A DNA stretch of 64,000 nucleotides from Lentzea californiensis (GTDB taxonomy: Bacteria; Actinomycetota; Actinomycetes; Mycobacteriales; Pseudonocardiaceae), in assembly GCF_024648825.1 (NCBI RefSeq), contig NZ_JANBBE010000001.1, forward strand, positions 434,001-498,000. Direction: 5' to 3'. The notes beneath the pieces are model-generated. The model searched no databases and was not told where the DNA came from. It saw only the letters and a list, made by a program, of their open reading frames with translations. Below, piece by piece: positions 54,444 to 63,303 of this stretch (positions are counted from its first letter, which is position 1; the number at the start of each line of letters is the position of its first letter). A program made the position numbers and the translations under genes.

Positions 54444-55379
54444 TTACGCCTCTGGACCGCTGAGAACCGCGGCCCCGAGGTCGAGCAACTCGGCGGCCAG
54501 CGCCCGGCCGAGTCCCTCAGCTTCGGTCAAGTCACCGGTGGCGGACGCCCGGAGGAGGTCGTTCTCCGGCGTCGCTGCGACCCCGCGCAGGGAAAGTCGG
54601 TACACGACCTTCCCGTCGTCATCGAGGTCTTCCACCACATCGGCCAGCGCGCCGACCGGCGCGCTGCAGCCCGCCTCGAGCGCGGCCAGCATGGCGCGCT
54701 CAGCGGTCACAGCGGCCCGGCTGGCCGAATCGTCCAAAGTGGACTGGATCAGGTGCTCGGCGTCGACGTCGTCGACCCGGCACTCGACTGCCAACGCACC
54801 CTGTGCGGGTGCGGGAAGCATCTGGATGGGCTCCAGGTTCTCGGTGATCTCGCTCGTGCGGCCGAGACGCGAGATGCCGGCGCGAGCCAGCACCACCGCG
54901 TCGAGCTCGCCGTTGCGGACCTTGCCGATGCGCGTGTCCACGTTGCCGCGCAACGGGACGATGTTCAGCCCGAGGCCCAACGCCTCCAGCTGCGCCGCAC
55001 GGCGCGGAGATCCGGTGCCCACAGTGGACCCCACCGGCAGCTCACCGAGCGTGAGACCGTCGCGCGCCACGAGGGCGTCGCGCGGGTCTTCCCGCCGGGG
55101 CACTGCCGCGAGCGTCAGACGGGGGTCCGGCGCGGTCGGGAGGTCCTTGTAGGAGTGGACGGCGACGTCGATCTCGTCGTTCGCGAGCGCGTCACGAAGA
55201 GCCGACGTGAAGACGCCGATGCCGATCTGGGCGATGGGCGCGTCGGAGAGGTCGCCCGGCGTCTTGACGACGACGATCTCGACCTGTGCTCCGGCAGCCT
55301 TCAGCGCCTCGGCCACGGTGCCCGTCTGCGCGAGCGCCAGTGCGCTGCCTCGGGTACCGATCCGTAGGGTGCGGGTCAC
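54444..55379 (-). CDS. hemC: Hydroxymethylbilane synthase (porphobilinogen deaminase)
   Basis: A 311-aa enzyme polymerising porphobilinogen. [14 protein letters not shown] at the N-terminus, [20 protein letters not shown], and the dipyrromethane-cofactor cysteine in [11 protein letters not shown] are clear. GTG at 55379 overlaps the hemA stop (GTGA). Part of rex-hemA-hemC-hemD. Confidence 0.96.
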   Translation of the reverse strand: MTRTLRIGTRGSALALAQTGTVAEALKAAGAQVEIVVVKTPGDLSDAPIAQIGIGVFTSALRDALANDEIDVAVHSYKDLPTAPDPRLTLAAVPRREDPRDALVARDGLTLGELPVGSTVGTGSPRRAAQLEALGLGLNIVPLRGNVDTRIGKVRNGELDAVVLARAGISRLGRTSEITENLEPIQMLPAPAQGALAVECRVDDVDAEHLIQSTLDDSASRAAVTAERAMLAALEAGCSAPVGALADVVEDLDDDGKVVYRLSLRGVAATPENDLLRASATGDLTEAEGLGRALAAELLDLGAAVLSGPEA

Positions 55380-56692
55380 CGCGTTTCACCATCCACAGGA
55401 GCTTGCTTGGTCTGACTGACAACCCCAGGCGACTGGGGGTCGAGCCCGAACAGTTCGCGGAGAGCCTCCGCGTAGCCGGTACCACCAGGGGCGGAGGCGA
55501 GCTCCTTCACCCGGACGGTCGGCGTGTGCAGGAGCTTGTCTACAACGCGACGCACCGTCTTGGCCAATTCACCGCGTGTCGCGGCGTCCAGTTCGGGAAG
55601 TCGCGAATCAAGACGGAGCAGTTCGGCGTCGACCACCTCGGCGGCCCGCTTGCGCAGGGCCGTGACGGTCGGCGTGACCTCGGCGGACCGCTGGCCCGCG
55701 AGGTAGGCCTTGACCTCGTCGCCGACCAGTTGGACCGCCAGGCGGGTGTCCTGGCCGGCGGGCGCGTCGGAAAGGCGGCGCTGCAACGTTTCCAGGTCCA
55801 CCACACGAACGTTCGGCAACTCGGCGGCGGCCGGGTCGACGTCCTTGGGCAGGCCCAGGTCGCACACGACCAACGGCCGCGAGCGGGCGCTGATCATGTC
55901 CGCGCGGACGACCGTGTCGACGGACCCGGTGCACGCGAAGACGATGTCCGCGAGGTCGATCTCGACGGCCAGCGCGGTCAGGTCGACGGCCGTCGCGGGG
56001 ACGCCCTCGGCCTTCAGCGACGTGGCGAGACGCACACCGTTGGCCTGCGTCCGGTTCGAGATGACGACCTCGCCGATGCCCGCCCGGCGCAGGTGGGCGG
56101 CGGCCAGGCCGCCCATGGCCCCGGCGCCGACGAGCAGCGCGCGCTTGCCGACGAGGGTGCCCAGCTGGGCCTCCGCGTCGCCGAGGGCCTCGGACACGAC
56201 GGACGCACCCGCGTGGTCGATGCCGGTCTCGGTGTGCACCCGCTTGCCGACGCGCAGCGCGTTCTGGATGAGCTCGTGGACGGTCCTGCCGACGGTGCCC
56301 GCCTCGTCCGCCGCCGCGTACGCACCGCGCAGCTGGCCGAGGATCTGGGACTCGCCGACGACCATCGAGTCGAGGCCGGCCGCGACGGAGAACAGGTGCT
56401 CGACGGCAGCGGCGGCGTAGTGGACGTAGAAGTGTTCGTAGAGCGCCTGAGGCTCGATCTGCGCGTGCTGCGCCAGGACCTCGACGACCTCGGACATGCC
56501 GCCGTGGAACGACTCGACGACGGCGTAGACCTCGACCCTGTTGCAGGTCGACAGGACCATCGCCTCGGAGACGCTGGGGGCGGCGAGCAGCTGGCCGAGG
56601 ACCTTGGGCAGGTTCGGCTCGGCCACGGTGACGCGTTCCAGGACCGGGACTGGGGCGGTGCGGTGCGAAAGCCCGACTACGAGCACGCTCAT
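55376..56692 (-). CDS. hemA: Glutamyl-tRNA reductase
   Basis: First enzyme of the C5 haem pathway (438 aa), reducing glutamyl-tRNA to glutamate-1-semialdehyde. [17 protein letters not shown], the catalytic cysteine in [28 protein letters not shown] and the NADPH motif [18 protein letters not shown] are visible. It starts 37 bp after rex, as in the Streptomyces rex-hemACD operon, so it should share the Rex-controlled promoter. Confidence 0.96.
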   Translation of the reverse strand: MSVLVVGLSHRTAPVPVLERVTVAEPNLPKVLGQLLAAPSVSEAMVLSTCNRVEVYAVVESFHGGMSEVVEVLAQHAQIEPQALYEHFYVHYAAAAVEHLFSVAAGLDSMVVGESQILGQLRGAYAAADEAGTVGRTVHELIQNALRVGKRVHTETGIDHAGASVVSEALGDAEAQLGTLVGKRALLVGAGAMGGLAAAHLRRAGIGEVVISNRTQANGVRLATSLKAEGVPATAVDLTALAVEIDLADIVFACTGSVDTVVRADMISARSRPLVVCDLGLPKDVDPAAAELPNVRVVDLETLQRRLSDAPAGQDTRLAVQLVGDEVKAYLAGQRSAEVTPTVTALRKRAAEVVDAELLRLDSRLPELDAATRGELAKTVRRVVDKLLHTPTVRVKELASAPGGTGYAEALRELFGLDPQSPGVVSQTKQAPVDGETR

Positions 56693-56729
56693 GCACTCAC
56701 CACGTCTGCCGGAGCCGTCTGGCTCACGC

Positions 56730-57485
56730 TCACGGGCGAATCACCATCCCGTCCACACCGAGTCCGTTGTTGCCGACCGAGACGCTGGCAGCCTCGTCCG
56801 CACGCCGAGCGACGTGGAACGACAGGATCTGCATCTCGACCGCCAAGTCAACCTTGCGCACCTCGACGTTGTCTGGAACCTGAAGGACAACTGGTGCAAA
56901 GTTCAGAATGCACTGGACGCCCGCAGATACCAAACGGTCGCAAACCGACTGGGCGGCGGGCGGCGGCGTCGCGATGACGCCGATCGACACCTCGCGCTCC
57001 AGGCAGATCGCGGTGATCTCGTCGATGTGGTTGACGGGGATGCCCCCAACAGGGATTCCGACGAGATCGGCGTCCACGTCGAAGAGGGCGGTGACCGGGA
57101 AACCACGGCCGGGGAACCCGCCGTAGTTCGCGAGAGCGTGACCAAGGTTACCGATGCCGACGACGGCCACGGAGTGGTTGCGGGTGAGGCCGAGGATGCG
57201 CTCGATGTGGCTCACGAGGACCTCTACGTCGTACCCGACGCCCCTCGTGCCGTAGCTGCCGATGTAGCTCAGGTCCTTGCGGAGCTTGGCCGCGTTGACG
57301 CCGGCGGCCTGGCTCAGTTCCTCGCTGGAGACGGCCGTGACACCGCTCTCGGCCATGCCGGACAGCACGCGCAGGTACACGGCGAGCCGGGCCACGGCGG
57401 CCTCGGGGATCGCGCGGGCGCGCTCCTTGTCGGCAGCCTCTGCAGGGGTGGTGGTCGTCTCACCTTCGCCCCGCTGTGAAACCAC
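56730..57485 (-). CDS. rex: Redox-sensing transcriptional repressor Rex
   Basis: A ~251-aa NADH/NAD+ sensor. Winged-helix domain ~25-100: [55 protein letters not shown]. Rossmann domain: [19 protein letters not shown], then [15 protein letters not shown] and [23 protein letters not shown] at 57485 is preferred for the GGAGG 9 bp upstream; an ATG at 57509 and a TTG at 57572 are in frame, but the latter lies on the operator. Heads rex-hemACD and likely represses itself and nuo. Confidence 0.95.
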   Translation of the reverse strand: MVSQRGEGETTTTPAEAADKERARAIPEAAVARLAVYLRVLSGMAESGVTAVSSEELSQAAGVNAAKLRKDLSYIGSYGTRGVGYDVEVLVSHIERILGLTRNHSVAVVGIGNLGHALANYGGFPGRGFPVTALFDVDADLVGIPVGGIPVNHIDEITAICLEREVSIGVIATPPPAAQSVCDRLVSAGVQCILNFAPVVLQVPDNVEVRKVDLAVEMQILSFHVARRADEAASVSVGNNGLGVDGMVIRP

Positions 57486-57554
57486 GCTCTCCGACCTCCG
57501 GGTGTGCATCACCGCAGGGACCCCGCGGCGTTGGTGATGTGGACACCGTACCGC

Positions 57555-57572
57555 TTGTGAACGCATGCACAA
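57555..57572. promoter_or_regulatory. Rex operator upstream of rex (autoregulation)
   Basis: TTGTGAACGCATGCACAA matches TTGTGAA-N4-TTCACAA with one mismatch. It is 70-87 bp before the rex GTG start, the same distance range as at nuoA. Autoregulation of rex-hemACD is known in Streptomyces; the site here fits that. Confidence 0.82.
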
Positions 57573-57653
57573 AGTCGGTGATCGGGTGTCACAGCGCCGG
57601 TGACAGGGCGTGACCAGCGCTTCCTCGGTTCATGATCACTACGGGGTGAGCGC

Positions 57654-59123
57654 CTACTCGACGGTGAAGGTGACGGAGTGCCATCCCGTCGCACCGTCGG
57701 GAACCGGATCGAGGCGGGCCTGGTCCTGCGTGAAGCCGGATTTGTCGGTGGCCCGGCACTCGGCCGTGTGACTGCCCTTGCCGAGCTCCAGCTCTACCCG
57801 CCACATGCGCCACGTGGTGTCGCTGACGTCCGCCCCGAGCTGGGCCTCCCGCCACGGTCCACCGTCGATCCTGACCTCGACCTTGGCCACGCCCTTGGGC
57901 TGGGCCCACGCCGTGCCGGCGATGACCGCCTTCCCCTGGACCTTGCCCATCCTCGTGGGCCGGTCGATGCGCGAGGACACCTTGATCGGCGCCCGCGTCG
58001 CCCAGCCGCGCGGGATCCAGTAGCCCTGGTCCTTCGCGAACGTCGTCACGTTGAGGTCGGTGACCCACTTGGTCGCGGAGACGTAGCCGTAGAGCCCCGG
58101 AACCACGAGCCTCGCCGGAAACCCGTGCTCGGCGGGCAGAGGTTCGCCGTTCATGCCGATCGCGATCAGGCCGTTCTCGAGCACGTAGTCGAGCGGGCTG
58201 CCCGCGGTGAACCCGTCGTCGCTGGTGCTGAACAGCTGGTCCGCGCCCGCCTTCACGCCGGCTTCCCGCAGCACGTCGCCGATCCTGACGCCGACGAAGT
58301 CGGCCGTGGAGATGTACGGCCCGCCGACCTCGTTGGAGACGCAGGTCAGCGTGACGGTCTCCTCGACGAGGTCCCTGCTCCGGATCTCCTCGAACGTGAG
58401 CACCATCGGCCGCTCGACCATGCCGTGCACCCGCAGCGCCCACTCCTCGGCCCTGATCCGCGGCACGCTCAGCGCGGTGTCGATCCGGTAGAAGTCCTGG
58501 CCGCTCGTGATGAAGCTCGGGGTGCCGTCCTTGACGAAGTCGGCGCCGACCGGGATCTCCGGCGCCTTGACCTTCGGCGTCAGGTCGCCGACGGCCTGGC
58601 GCGAGCCCTCGACGTCCGTCCGGCTGCCGAAGAGCTGGCCCGCGACCCCCGCGAAGACCGCGAGCCCGGCGGTGATCAGGAAACCGCGCCTGCTCTCGCT
58701 CTCCTCGGCCTCGCGGTGCAGGTAGCGGAACGCGTACACGCCCGCCGCCGTGCTGGCGACGGGTGCGAGCACGGCGAGCTGGCCGACGTCGGGCCTGGTC
58801 ACGACCGCCGCTACGCCCACGAACCCGAGCAGCACGGCCACCAGAGTGCCCGGCGCGGGACTGTTCCGGCTGGCCAGGCCCGCCCCGATGCCGATGCCGA
58901 CGAGCACGACGCCCATGCAGATGAGCAGCACGAGCTTGTCGGCGGTACCGAACGTGGTGACGGCGAAGTCCTTCAGCCACGACGGCGTGAGGTCGATCGC
59001 GGCGTTGCCCACGGCGAGGTACGGGGAGGCGCTCAGGCCCACGAAGGCCGCCACCAGGTGCCCTGCCGCAAGAGCCGTGGCTAGGGCGATCAGTCCGGTG
59101 AGTGCGGCCTTGGCGGGCTTCAT
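57654..59123 (-). CDS. Membrane-anchored molybdopterin oxidoreductase (sulfite-oxidase family)
   Basis: A 489-aa protein. Residues ~1-140 contain four or five transmembrane helices; a twin-arginine-like SRRGFLITAGLAVFAGVAGQ follows at ~148 and may be a further helix. Residues ~210-375 are the Mo-cofactor domain with the molybdenum cysteine in VTLTCVSNEVGGPYIS, then RLVVPGLYGYVSATKWV. The C-terminal ~100 residues resemble the Mo-co dimerisation domain (IAGTAWAQPKGVAKVEVRID). Substrate uncertain; sulfite or other S/N-oxides. Divergent substrate family YedY/SorA. Confidence 0.85.
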   Translation of the reverse strand: MKPAKAALTGLIALATALAAGHLVAAFVGLSASPYLAVGNAAIDLTPSWLKDFAVTTFGTADKLVLLICMGVVLVGIGIGAGLASRNSPAPGTLVAVLLGFVGVAAVVTRPDVGQLAVLAPVASTAAGVYAFRYLHREAEESESRRGFLITAGLAVFAGVAGQLFGSRTDVEGSRQAVGDLTPKVKAPEIPVGADFVKDGTPSFITSGQDFYRIDTALSVPRIRAEEWALRVHGMVERPMVLTFEEIRSRDLVEETVTLTCVSNEVGGPYISTADFVGVRIGDVLREAGVKAGADQLFSTSDDGFTAGSPLDYVLENGLIAIGMNGEPLPAEHGFPARLVVPGLYGYVSATKWVTDLNVTTFAKDQGYWIPRGWATRAPIKVSSRIDRPTRMGKVQGKAVIAGTAWAQPKGVAKVEVRIDGGPWREAQLGADVSDTTWRMWRVELELGKGSHTAECRATDKSGFTQDQARLDPVPDGATGWHSVTFTVE

Positions 59124-59184
59124 ACCTCTGATTCGACACCCATCCGCGGTTGGTTCGCCCGAGCCGTAAGGCCCCGGTAATCAA

Positions 59185-59424
59185 CTACTGGGCGAGAGCC
59201 GCCCGCAGGCGGTCCTCCTCCACCTTCCAGTACCCGTGCTCCGCGCCGTCCACCAGGAACACCGGCACCCGGTCGCCGTACTCGGCGCGCAGTTCCGGAT
59301 CGGAGTCCACGTCCTCGACGGACCAGGTCGCACCGAGGTCGGCGCAGATCCGCTCGATCTCGACGGCGGCCTCCTCGCAGGAGTGGCACGACACCCGGCT
59401 CATCAACGTCACGTGGTGGGTCAT
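59185..59424 (-). CDS. Glutaredoxin family protein
   Basis: A 79-aa thioredoxin-fold protein with redox motif SCHSC near residue 13, followed by a conserved DSDPELRAEYGDRVPVFLVDG. This DUF836/Glrx-like type also precedes hemA in M. tuberculosis (Rv0508). It overlaps nothing and lies 4 bp after the acyl-CoA synthetase stop on the same strand, so it is likely co-transcribed with it. Confidence 0.88.
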   Translation of the reverse strand: MTHHVTLMSRVSCHSCEEAAVEIERICADLGATWSVEDVDSDPELRAEYGDRVPVFLVDGAEHGYWKVEEDRLRAALAQ

Positions 59425-59428
59425 GCCG

Positions 59429-60904
59429 TCATGCTCCCAAAGGCCTGCGCAGGACGGCGCGGGCGAGCTTGCCGGTCGGCGAGTGCGGCAGGGCCGGGGC
59501 GAACTCCACCGCCGTCGGCACCTTGAACTTGGCCAGGCGCGCGGCGCAGTGGGCCACCACGGCCTCCGAGGTCAGCTCCTGCCCGTCGCGCAGCACGAGC
59601 ACGACCTTCACCGACTCGCCGGTCCTCTCGTCCGGCACGCCGACGGCCGCGGCCTCGAGCACCTGCTCCAGCTCACCGATGACCTGCTCGACCTCGTGCG
59701 GGTAGACGTTGAAGCCGTTGACGATGATCAGGTCGCCGGCTCGGTCGACCAGGTGCAGGTCGCCGTCGGCGTCGATGAAACCGACGTCGCCGGTGCGGAA
59801 CCAGCCGGAGGAGTCCGGGCCGTGGGCGCCGTCGGGCCAATAGCCGCTGAAGAGGTTGTCGCCCTTCGCGGACACCAGGCCGGTGCCGGGCTCGTCCTCG
59901 TCGATGTCGAGCACCGACCCGTCCGTGTCGACCAGGCGGATCTCGACGCCCGGCAGCGCCTGGCCCACCGAACCCGGCTTCGGCACGCCGCCGACCAGGG
60001 TGGACGTGAGCACGGGACCCGTCTCGGTGAGGCCGTAGCCCTCGTAGATCGGGATGCCGATCGCGCCGCGCATCTCCGCGATGACGCCCGCGGGGAGCGG
60101 GGCCGCGCCGGAGGTGAACAGGCGGACCGTGGCGAGCTTCTCGCGCAGCACCTCGGCCGGGTGCGCGAGCATCGCCCGGTACATGGGCGGCACGCCGACC
60201 ATCGTGGTGACGCGGTGCTCCGCGATGACATCGAGGACGCTGGACGGCTCGAAGCGCTCCAGCAGGATCGCCGTGGCACCCGCGCCCGCCACCTGCAGCA
60301 GGCCGGGACCGAGGCCGTAGACGTGGAACAACGGCAGCGCGAGCAGCACCCTGTCGGCCGCCGTGACCGGAGCGGGGCGCAGGGCGGCGCACTGCGTGAC
60401 GTTCGCGAGCAACGCCCGGTGCGAGAGCATCGCGCCGCGCGGCACGCCGGACGTGCCCGAGGTGTAGCCGAGAACGGCCAGGTCCTCGCCACCGCGGACG
60501 GCCTCGAAGGGCTCGGCGGTCGCGGTGACGTCCGGAACCTCGATCACCGTCGCGTCGGAGCCCTCGCCGTCGCCGATCAGGAGGGCGGCGCCGGAGTCGG
60601 CGAGGATGCGCTGGAGCTCCCGCGGCGGGATGCCGGGGCCCGTCGGCACCACGACCCCGCCCGCGCGGAGGATGCCGAACACGGCGACCACGAACTCGGG
60701 GCTCGTGGGCAGCCGTACCGCCACCCGGTCGCCCGATTCGAGTCCTGAATCAGCCAAATGGCGGGCGAAAGCGTCGGTCGCGCCGTCGATGGTCTCCCAC
60801 GTGAGGCTCTTACCGCTCGCTACGTCCACCAGGGCGACGTGGCTGGGTCCCCGCTGTGCCGAAGCACGGACCAGATCTGACACATTGCGAGCGGAAGTCA
60901 ACAT
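59429..60904 (-). CDS. AMP-binding acyl-CoA synthetase family protein
   Basis: A 491-aa adenylate-forming enzyme, probably a fatty-acid or aromatic-acid CoA ligase. The P-loop LGYTSGTSGVPRGAMLSHRA, IPIYEGYGLTETGPVLTS, WFRTGDVGFIDADGDLHLVDR and the C-terminal lysine region LPHSPTGKLARAVLRR are intact. ATG at 60904 is strongly supported by GAGGAGG 2 bp before it; the longer frame to 60946 is rejected. Substrate cannot be assigned. Confidence 0.9.
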   Translation of the reverse strand: MLTSARNVSDLVRASAQRGPSHVALVDVASGKSLTWETIDGATDAFARHLADSGLESGDRVAVRLPTSPEFVVAVFGILRAGGVVVPTGPGIPPRELQRILADSGAALLIGDGEGSDATVIEVPDVTATAEPFEAVRGGEDLAVLGYTSGTSGVPRGAMLSHRALLANVTQCAALRPAPVTAADRVLLALPLFHVYGLGPGLLQVAGAGATAILLERFEPSSVLDVIAEHRVTTMVGVPPMYRAMLAHPAEVLREKLATVRLFTSGAAPLPAGVIAEMRGAIGIPIYEGYGLTETGPVLTSTLVGGVPKPGSVGQALPGVEIRLVDTDGSVLDIDEDEPGTGLVSAKGDNLFSGYWPDGAHGPDSSGWFRTGDVGFIDADGDLHLVDRAGDLIIVNGFNVYPHEVEQVIGELEQVLEAAAVGVPDERTGESVKVVLVLRDGQELTSEAVVAHCAARLAKFKVPTAVEFAPALPHSPTGKLARAVLRRPLGA

Positions 60905-60960
60905 GGCCTCCTCATGAACAACTGGGCACTCCGGGCAGTCTTCCACGCGTGACGAGCGTC

Positions 60961-61689
60961 ATGAAGCCGCGGTTGGCTCGTCTTACCATCGAAACCGTCC
61001 GCTACCTACTACGGAGTAACAACACGTATGCTGCCGCCACGGCGACTCTGTGGAGGTGCCGCGAGCCGATGACCGCGCGGGCACGACCGAACACGATCAG
61101 GACCACCCGAACCATGACGGGGGGTCAGCACGACAACGCCGCAGACGAGCCGTGGCAGCTCGTCAAGGCCGCCCAAGAGGGTGACACCGAGGCGTTCGGA
61201 GTGTTGTACGACAACTACGTCGACATGGTTTTTCGCTATGTCCTCTTCCGGGTGGGCGGCGACCGCGCGTTCGCCGAGGACGTGACGAGCGAGACCTTCC
61301 TCAGGGCTCTGCGGAGCATCGCCTCGGTCAGCTACCAGGGCCGCGACGTGGGCGCGTGGTTCGTCACGATCGCCCGCAACATCGTGTTCGACCACGTGAA
61401 GTCGAGCCGCTACCGGCTCGAGGTCACGACCGCCGAGCTCCAGGACAACCGCGAGGAGACGAGCGGCCCCGAGCAGGAGGTCATGACCGAGGCGACCAAC
61501 GCGGAACTGCTCCGGTGCGTCTCCCAGTTGGGGGACGATCAGCGGGAGTGCATCACGCTGAGGTTCATCGAAGGCAAGACGGTGTCCGAGGTCGCGCAGC
61601 TCATGGACCGCAACGAGGGCGCCGTGAAGGCCCTGCAACACCGGGCCGTGAGGCGGCTCGCACAGATCCTCCCGTCCTGGTTGCGGTGA
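60961..61689 (+). CDS. bldN: ECF-type sigma factor BldN
   Basis: A ~242-aa sigma factor. Sigma region 2: DTEAFGVLYDNYVDMVFRYV, DVTSETFLRALRSI, GAWFVTIARNIVFDHVKS; region 4: QRECITLRFIEGKTVSEVAQ, NEGAVKALQHRAVRRLAQIL. It closely resembles Streptomyces BldN, which drives aerial development. In the same frame upstream, LARLTIETVRYLLRSNNTY resembles the BldN pro-sequence, so I place the start at ATG 60961; ATG 61069 (GGAGG 12 bp upstream) and 61114 are alternatives. The next gene encodes its likely anti-sigma factor. Confidence 0.87.
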   Translation: MKPRLARLTIETVRYLLRSNNTYAAATATLWRCREPMTARARPNTIRTTRTMTGGQHDNAADEPWQLVKAAQEGDTEAFGVLYDNYVDMVFRYVLFRVGGDRAFAEDVTSETFLRALRSIASVSYQGRDVGAWFVTIARNIVFDHVKSSRYRLEVTTAELQDNREETSGPEQEVMTEATNAELLRCVSQLGDDQRECITLRFIEGKTVSEVAQLMDRNEGAVKALQHRAVRRLAQILPSWLR

Positions 61690-61743
61690 TCGTGATCGCA
61701 GGGGCGTAACCCAAAGCAGATCAACTTCGTTACTCGGGCTGAG

Positions 61744-62820
61744 ATGGACGGCAAGGGAAGAACACCGCGGTGGCGGCAGACGGAGCACGAGCGGTTCGCT
61801 CGTGCCGTTGAAGGCGGCCCACAGCCGGTAGGCAACGACGACCTCGCTGAGGACCTCGCGATCGTCGAACTCCTCCGGCGGATGGACGTCGGCCCGGACG
61901 CCGAGACGCGCGAACGGATGAAACAGCGCGTCCTCACCGCGCCCCCACCGGAGAAGCCACTGGTGCTCTCGTCGGTAAGACGGGTGGGAGCGCGCGCACG
62001 ATTAGCGGTCGCAGCGGCCGCGGTCCTCTGCTTGCTGATGTCACTCGCCGGCATGAGTGTGCTGCTCAGCCGTGACGCGCTCCCGGGAGACCCGCTCTAC
62101 GGCATCAAGCGCACCACCGAAAGCGCCTCGCTCGGCCTGACCTTCGACGACCAGGACCGCGCCCTCAAGCACCTCGAGTTCGCCGCGTCCAGGGTCACCG
62201 AGATGGAGACGCTGGCCGAACGCGCCTCGGACTCGTCCGCCCAGCTCACGGCACTGACCGACCTGGACGCCGACGCGGTCGAGGGTGCCCGCCAGCTCAT
62301 CACGTACGCCACGGCGTCCGACGAGAAGGCGCTGCCCGACCTCCGCGACTGGGCGCTGGCCCAGTACGAGAAGGTCGGCACCCTGCGCCCCCGCCTGCCC
62401 GGCGATGCGGGCGCCCACGCCGACACGACGATGTGGTTGCTGGCGAGCATCGCCCAACGGGCCCACGACCTCGCGGCCCGCGCGGGCTGCGACGCCGTGA
62501 CCAGCGGATCTTCGGACACCCTCGGTCCACTGCCGGCCAAGGACGCGTGCGCCTCGGTCATCACCGACCCGAACTCGTCACCGGGGAACAAGCCGTCCTC
62601 GGTGCAGCCGACCCCGCCGGGTCCGCCCACGCCGTCCGGATCGGCGAACCCGTCCGTGCAGCCCACGCAGTCGGTGGCACCGGGCACGTCGACCGCGCCG
62701 CCGGCGAAGCCGGGAACCTCGACCCCGCCCACGTCCGGCAAGCCGGGGATCACGATCCCGCTGCCACTCCCGCTGCCGAGCATCTCGCTGCCGCTGCTGC
62801 CCGGGATCAGCTTCGGCTGA
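61744..62820 (+). CDS. rsbN: RsbN-like anti-sigma factor (DUF5667)
   Basis: A 358-aa single-pass membrane protein. Residues 1-77 form a cytoplasmic acidic domain (GNDDLAEDLAIVELLRRMD) that would bind sigma BldN, a transmembrane helix follows (RLAVAAAAVLCLLMSLAGMS, ~80-105), then the DUF5667 domain (ALPGDPLYGIKRTTESASLG, ALKHLEFAASRVTEM). The C-terminal ~100 residues are Pro/Ser/Thr-rich. Order bldN-rsbN is as in Streptomyces. The function is inferred from context and architecture. Confidence 0.82.
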   Translation: MDGKGRTPRWRQTEHERFARAVEGGPQPVGNDDLAEDLAIVELLRRMDVGPDAETRERMKQRVLTAPPPEKPLVLSSVRRVGARARLAVAAAAVLCLLMSLAGMSVLLSRDALPGDPLYGIKRTTESASLGLTFDDQDRALKHLEFAASRVTEMETLAERASDSSAQLTALTDLDADAVEGARQLITYATASDEKALPDLRDWALAQYEKVGTLRPRLPGDAGAHADTTMWLLASIAQRAHDLAARAGCDAVTSGSSDTLGPLPAKDACASVITDPNSSPGNKPSSVQPTPPGPPTPSGSANPSVQPTQSVAPGTSTAPPAKPGTSTPPTSGKPGITIPLPLPLPSISLPLLPGISFG

Positions 62821-63130
62821 GCACGGCACCCCGCATGATCGCGAGCTCCAGCGGCGACGCCTGCTGGGGCCAGCTGCTCAGCGTGCGGCCGATCTCGGAC
62901 ATGGCCTGCGTGAGAGCGGGACTGATCCGGGTGCCGTCGACCATCTGCACCATCCCGGCGTGGTCGAGGATGGCGAGCCGGAAACCGCCCCCGACGCCCT
63001 CCATCGCGGCGGTCAGCGCGGCGCTGTTGCCGACGGACAACCCGATCACCGCGACGCACTTGCCGAGCAGGACCTCCTGCTCCTCGCGCGTGATCTCGTT
63101 CCGGTTGCGGTCGGTGCGGACGAACCTCAA
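62807..63130 (-). pseudogene. ThiF-family remnant, truncated and internally deleted
   Basis: 107 codons remain open from a TTG at 63130. The first half (VRTDRNRNEITREEQEVLLG, CVAVIGLSVGNSAALTAAME, GVGGGFRLA) is clearly the N-terminus of a ThiF/E1-like enzyme, and HLLPRDEL upstream in frame is also family-like but is cut by a stop. After FRLA the sequence jumps to SEIGRTLSSWPQQASPL, which resembles a much later part of that family. The DFD and catalytic regions are missing. It overlaps rsbN convergently by 14 bp. Confidence 0.65.
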
Positions 63131-63303
63131 CTCGTCGCGCGGGAGCAGGTGCGAGGTAGATCATCTTCACTACGCCGAACGGAGCACAACACGTCGTGTC
63201 GTTCCGAACACGCGGCGTGACGAGCGGCGCGAGCTGAAACTCGCACCACGTGTTCTCGCCCAGGTCTGAGCGGGTGTGGCGGCCTGATCGCTACGCTTGG
63301 GAC

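Noticed and set aside
59150-60748. A 532-codon plus-strand frame opposite the acyl-CoA synthetase
   Set aside because: Antisense shadow with no recognisable domain; the minus strand encodes all adenylation motifs in order.
63131-63303. tRNA or small RNA gene in the gap before the HAD gene
   Set aside because: I looked for a cloverleaf and for a T-loop sequence and found neither; the region appears to be the decayed 5' part of the ThiF relic plus promoter.
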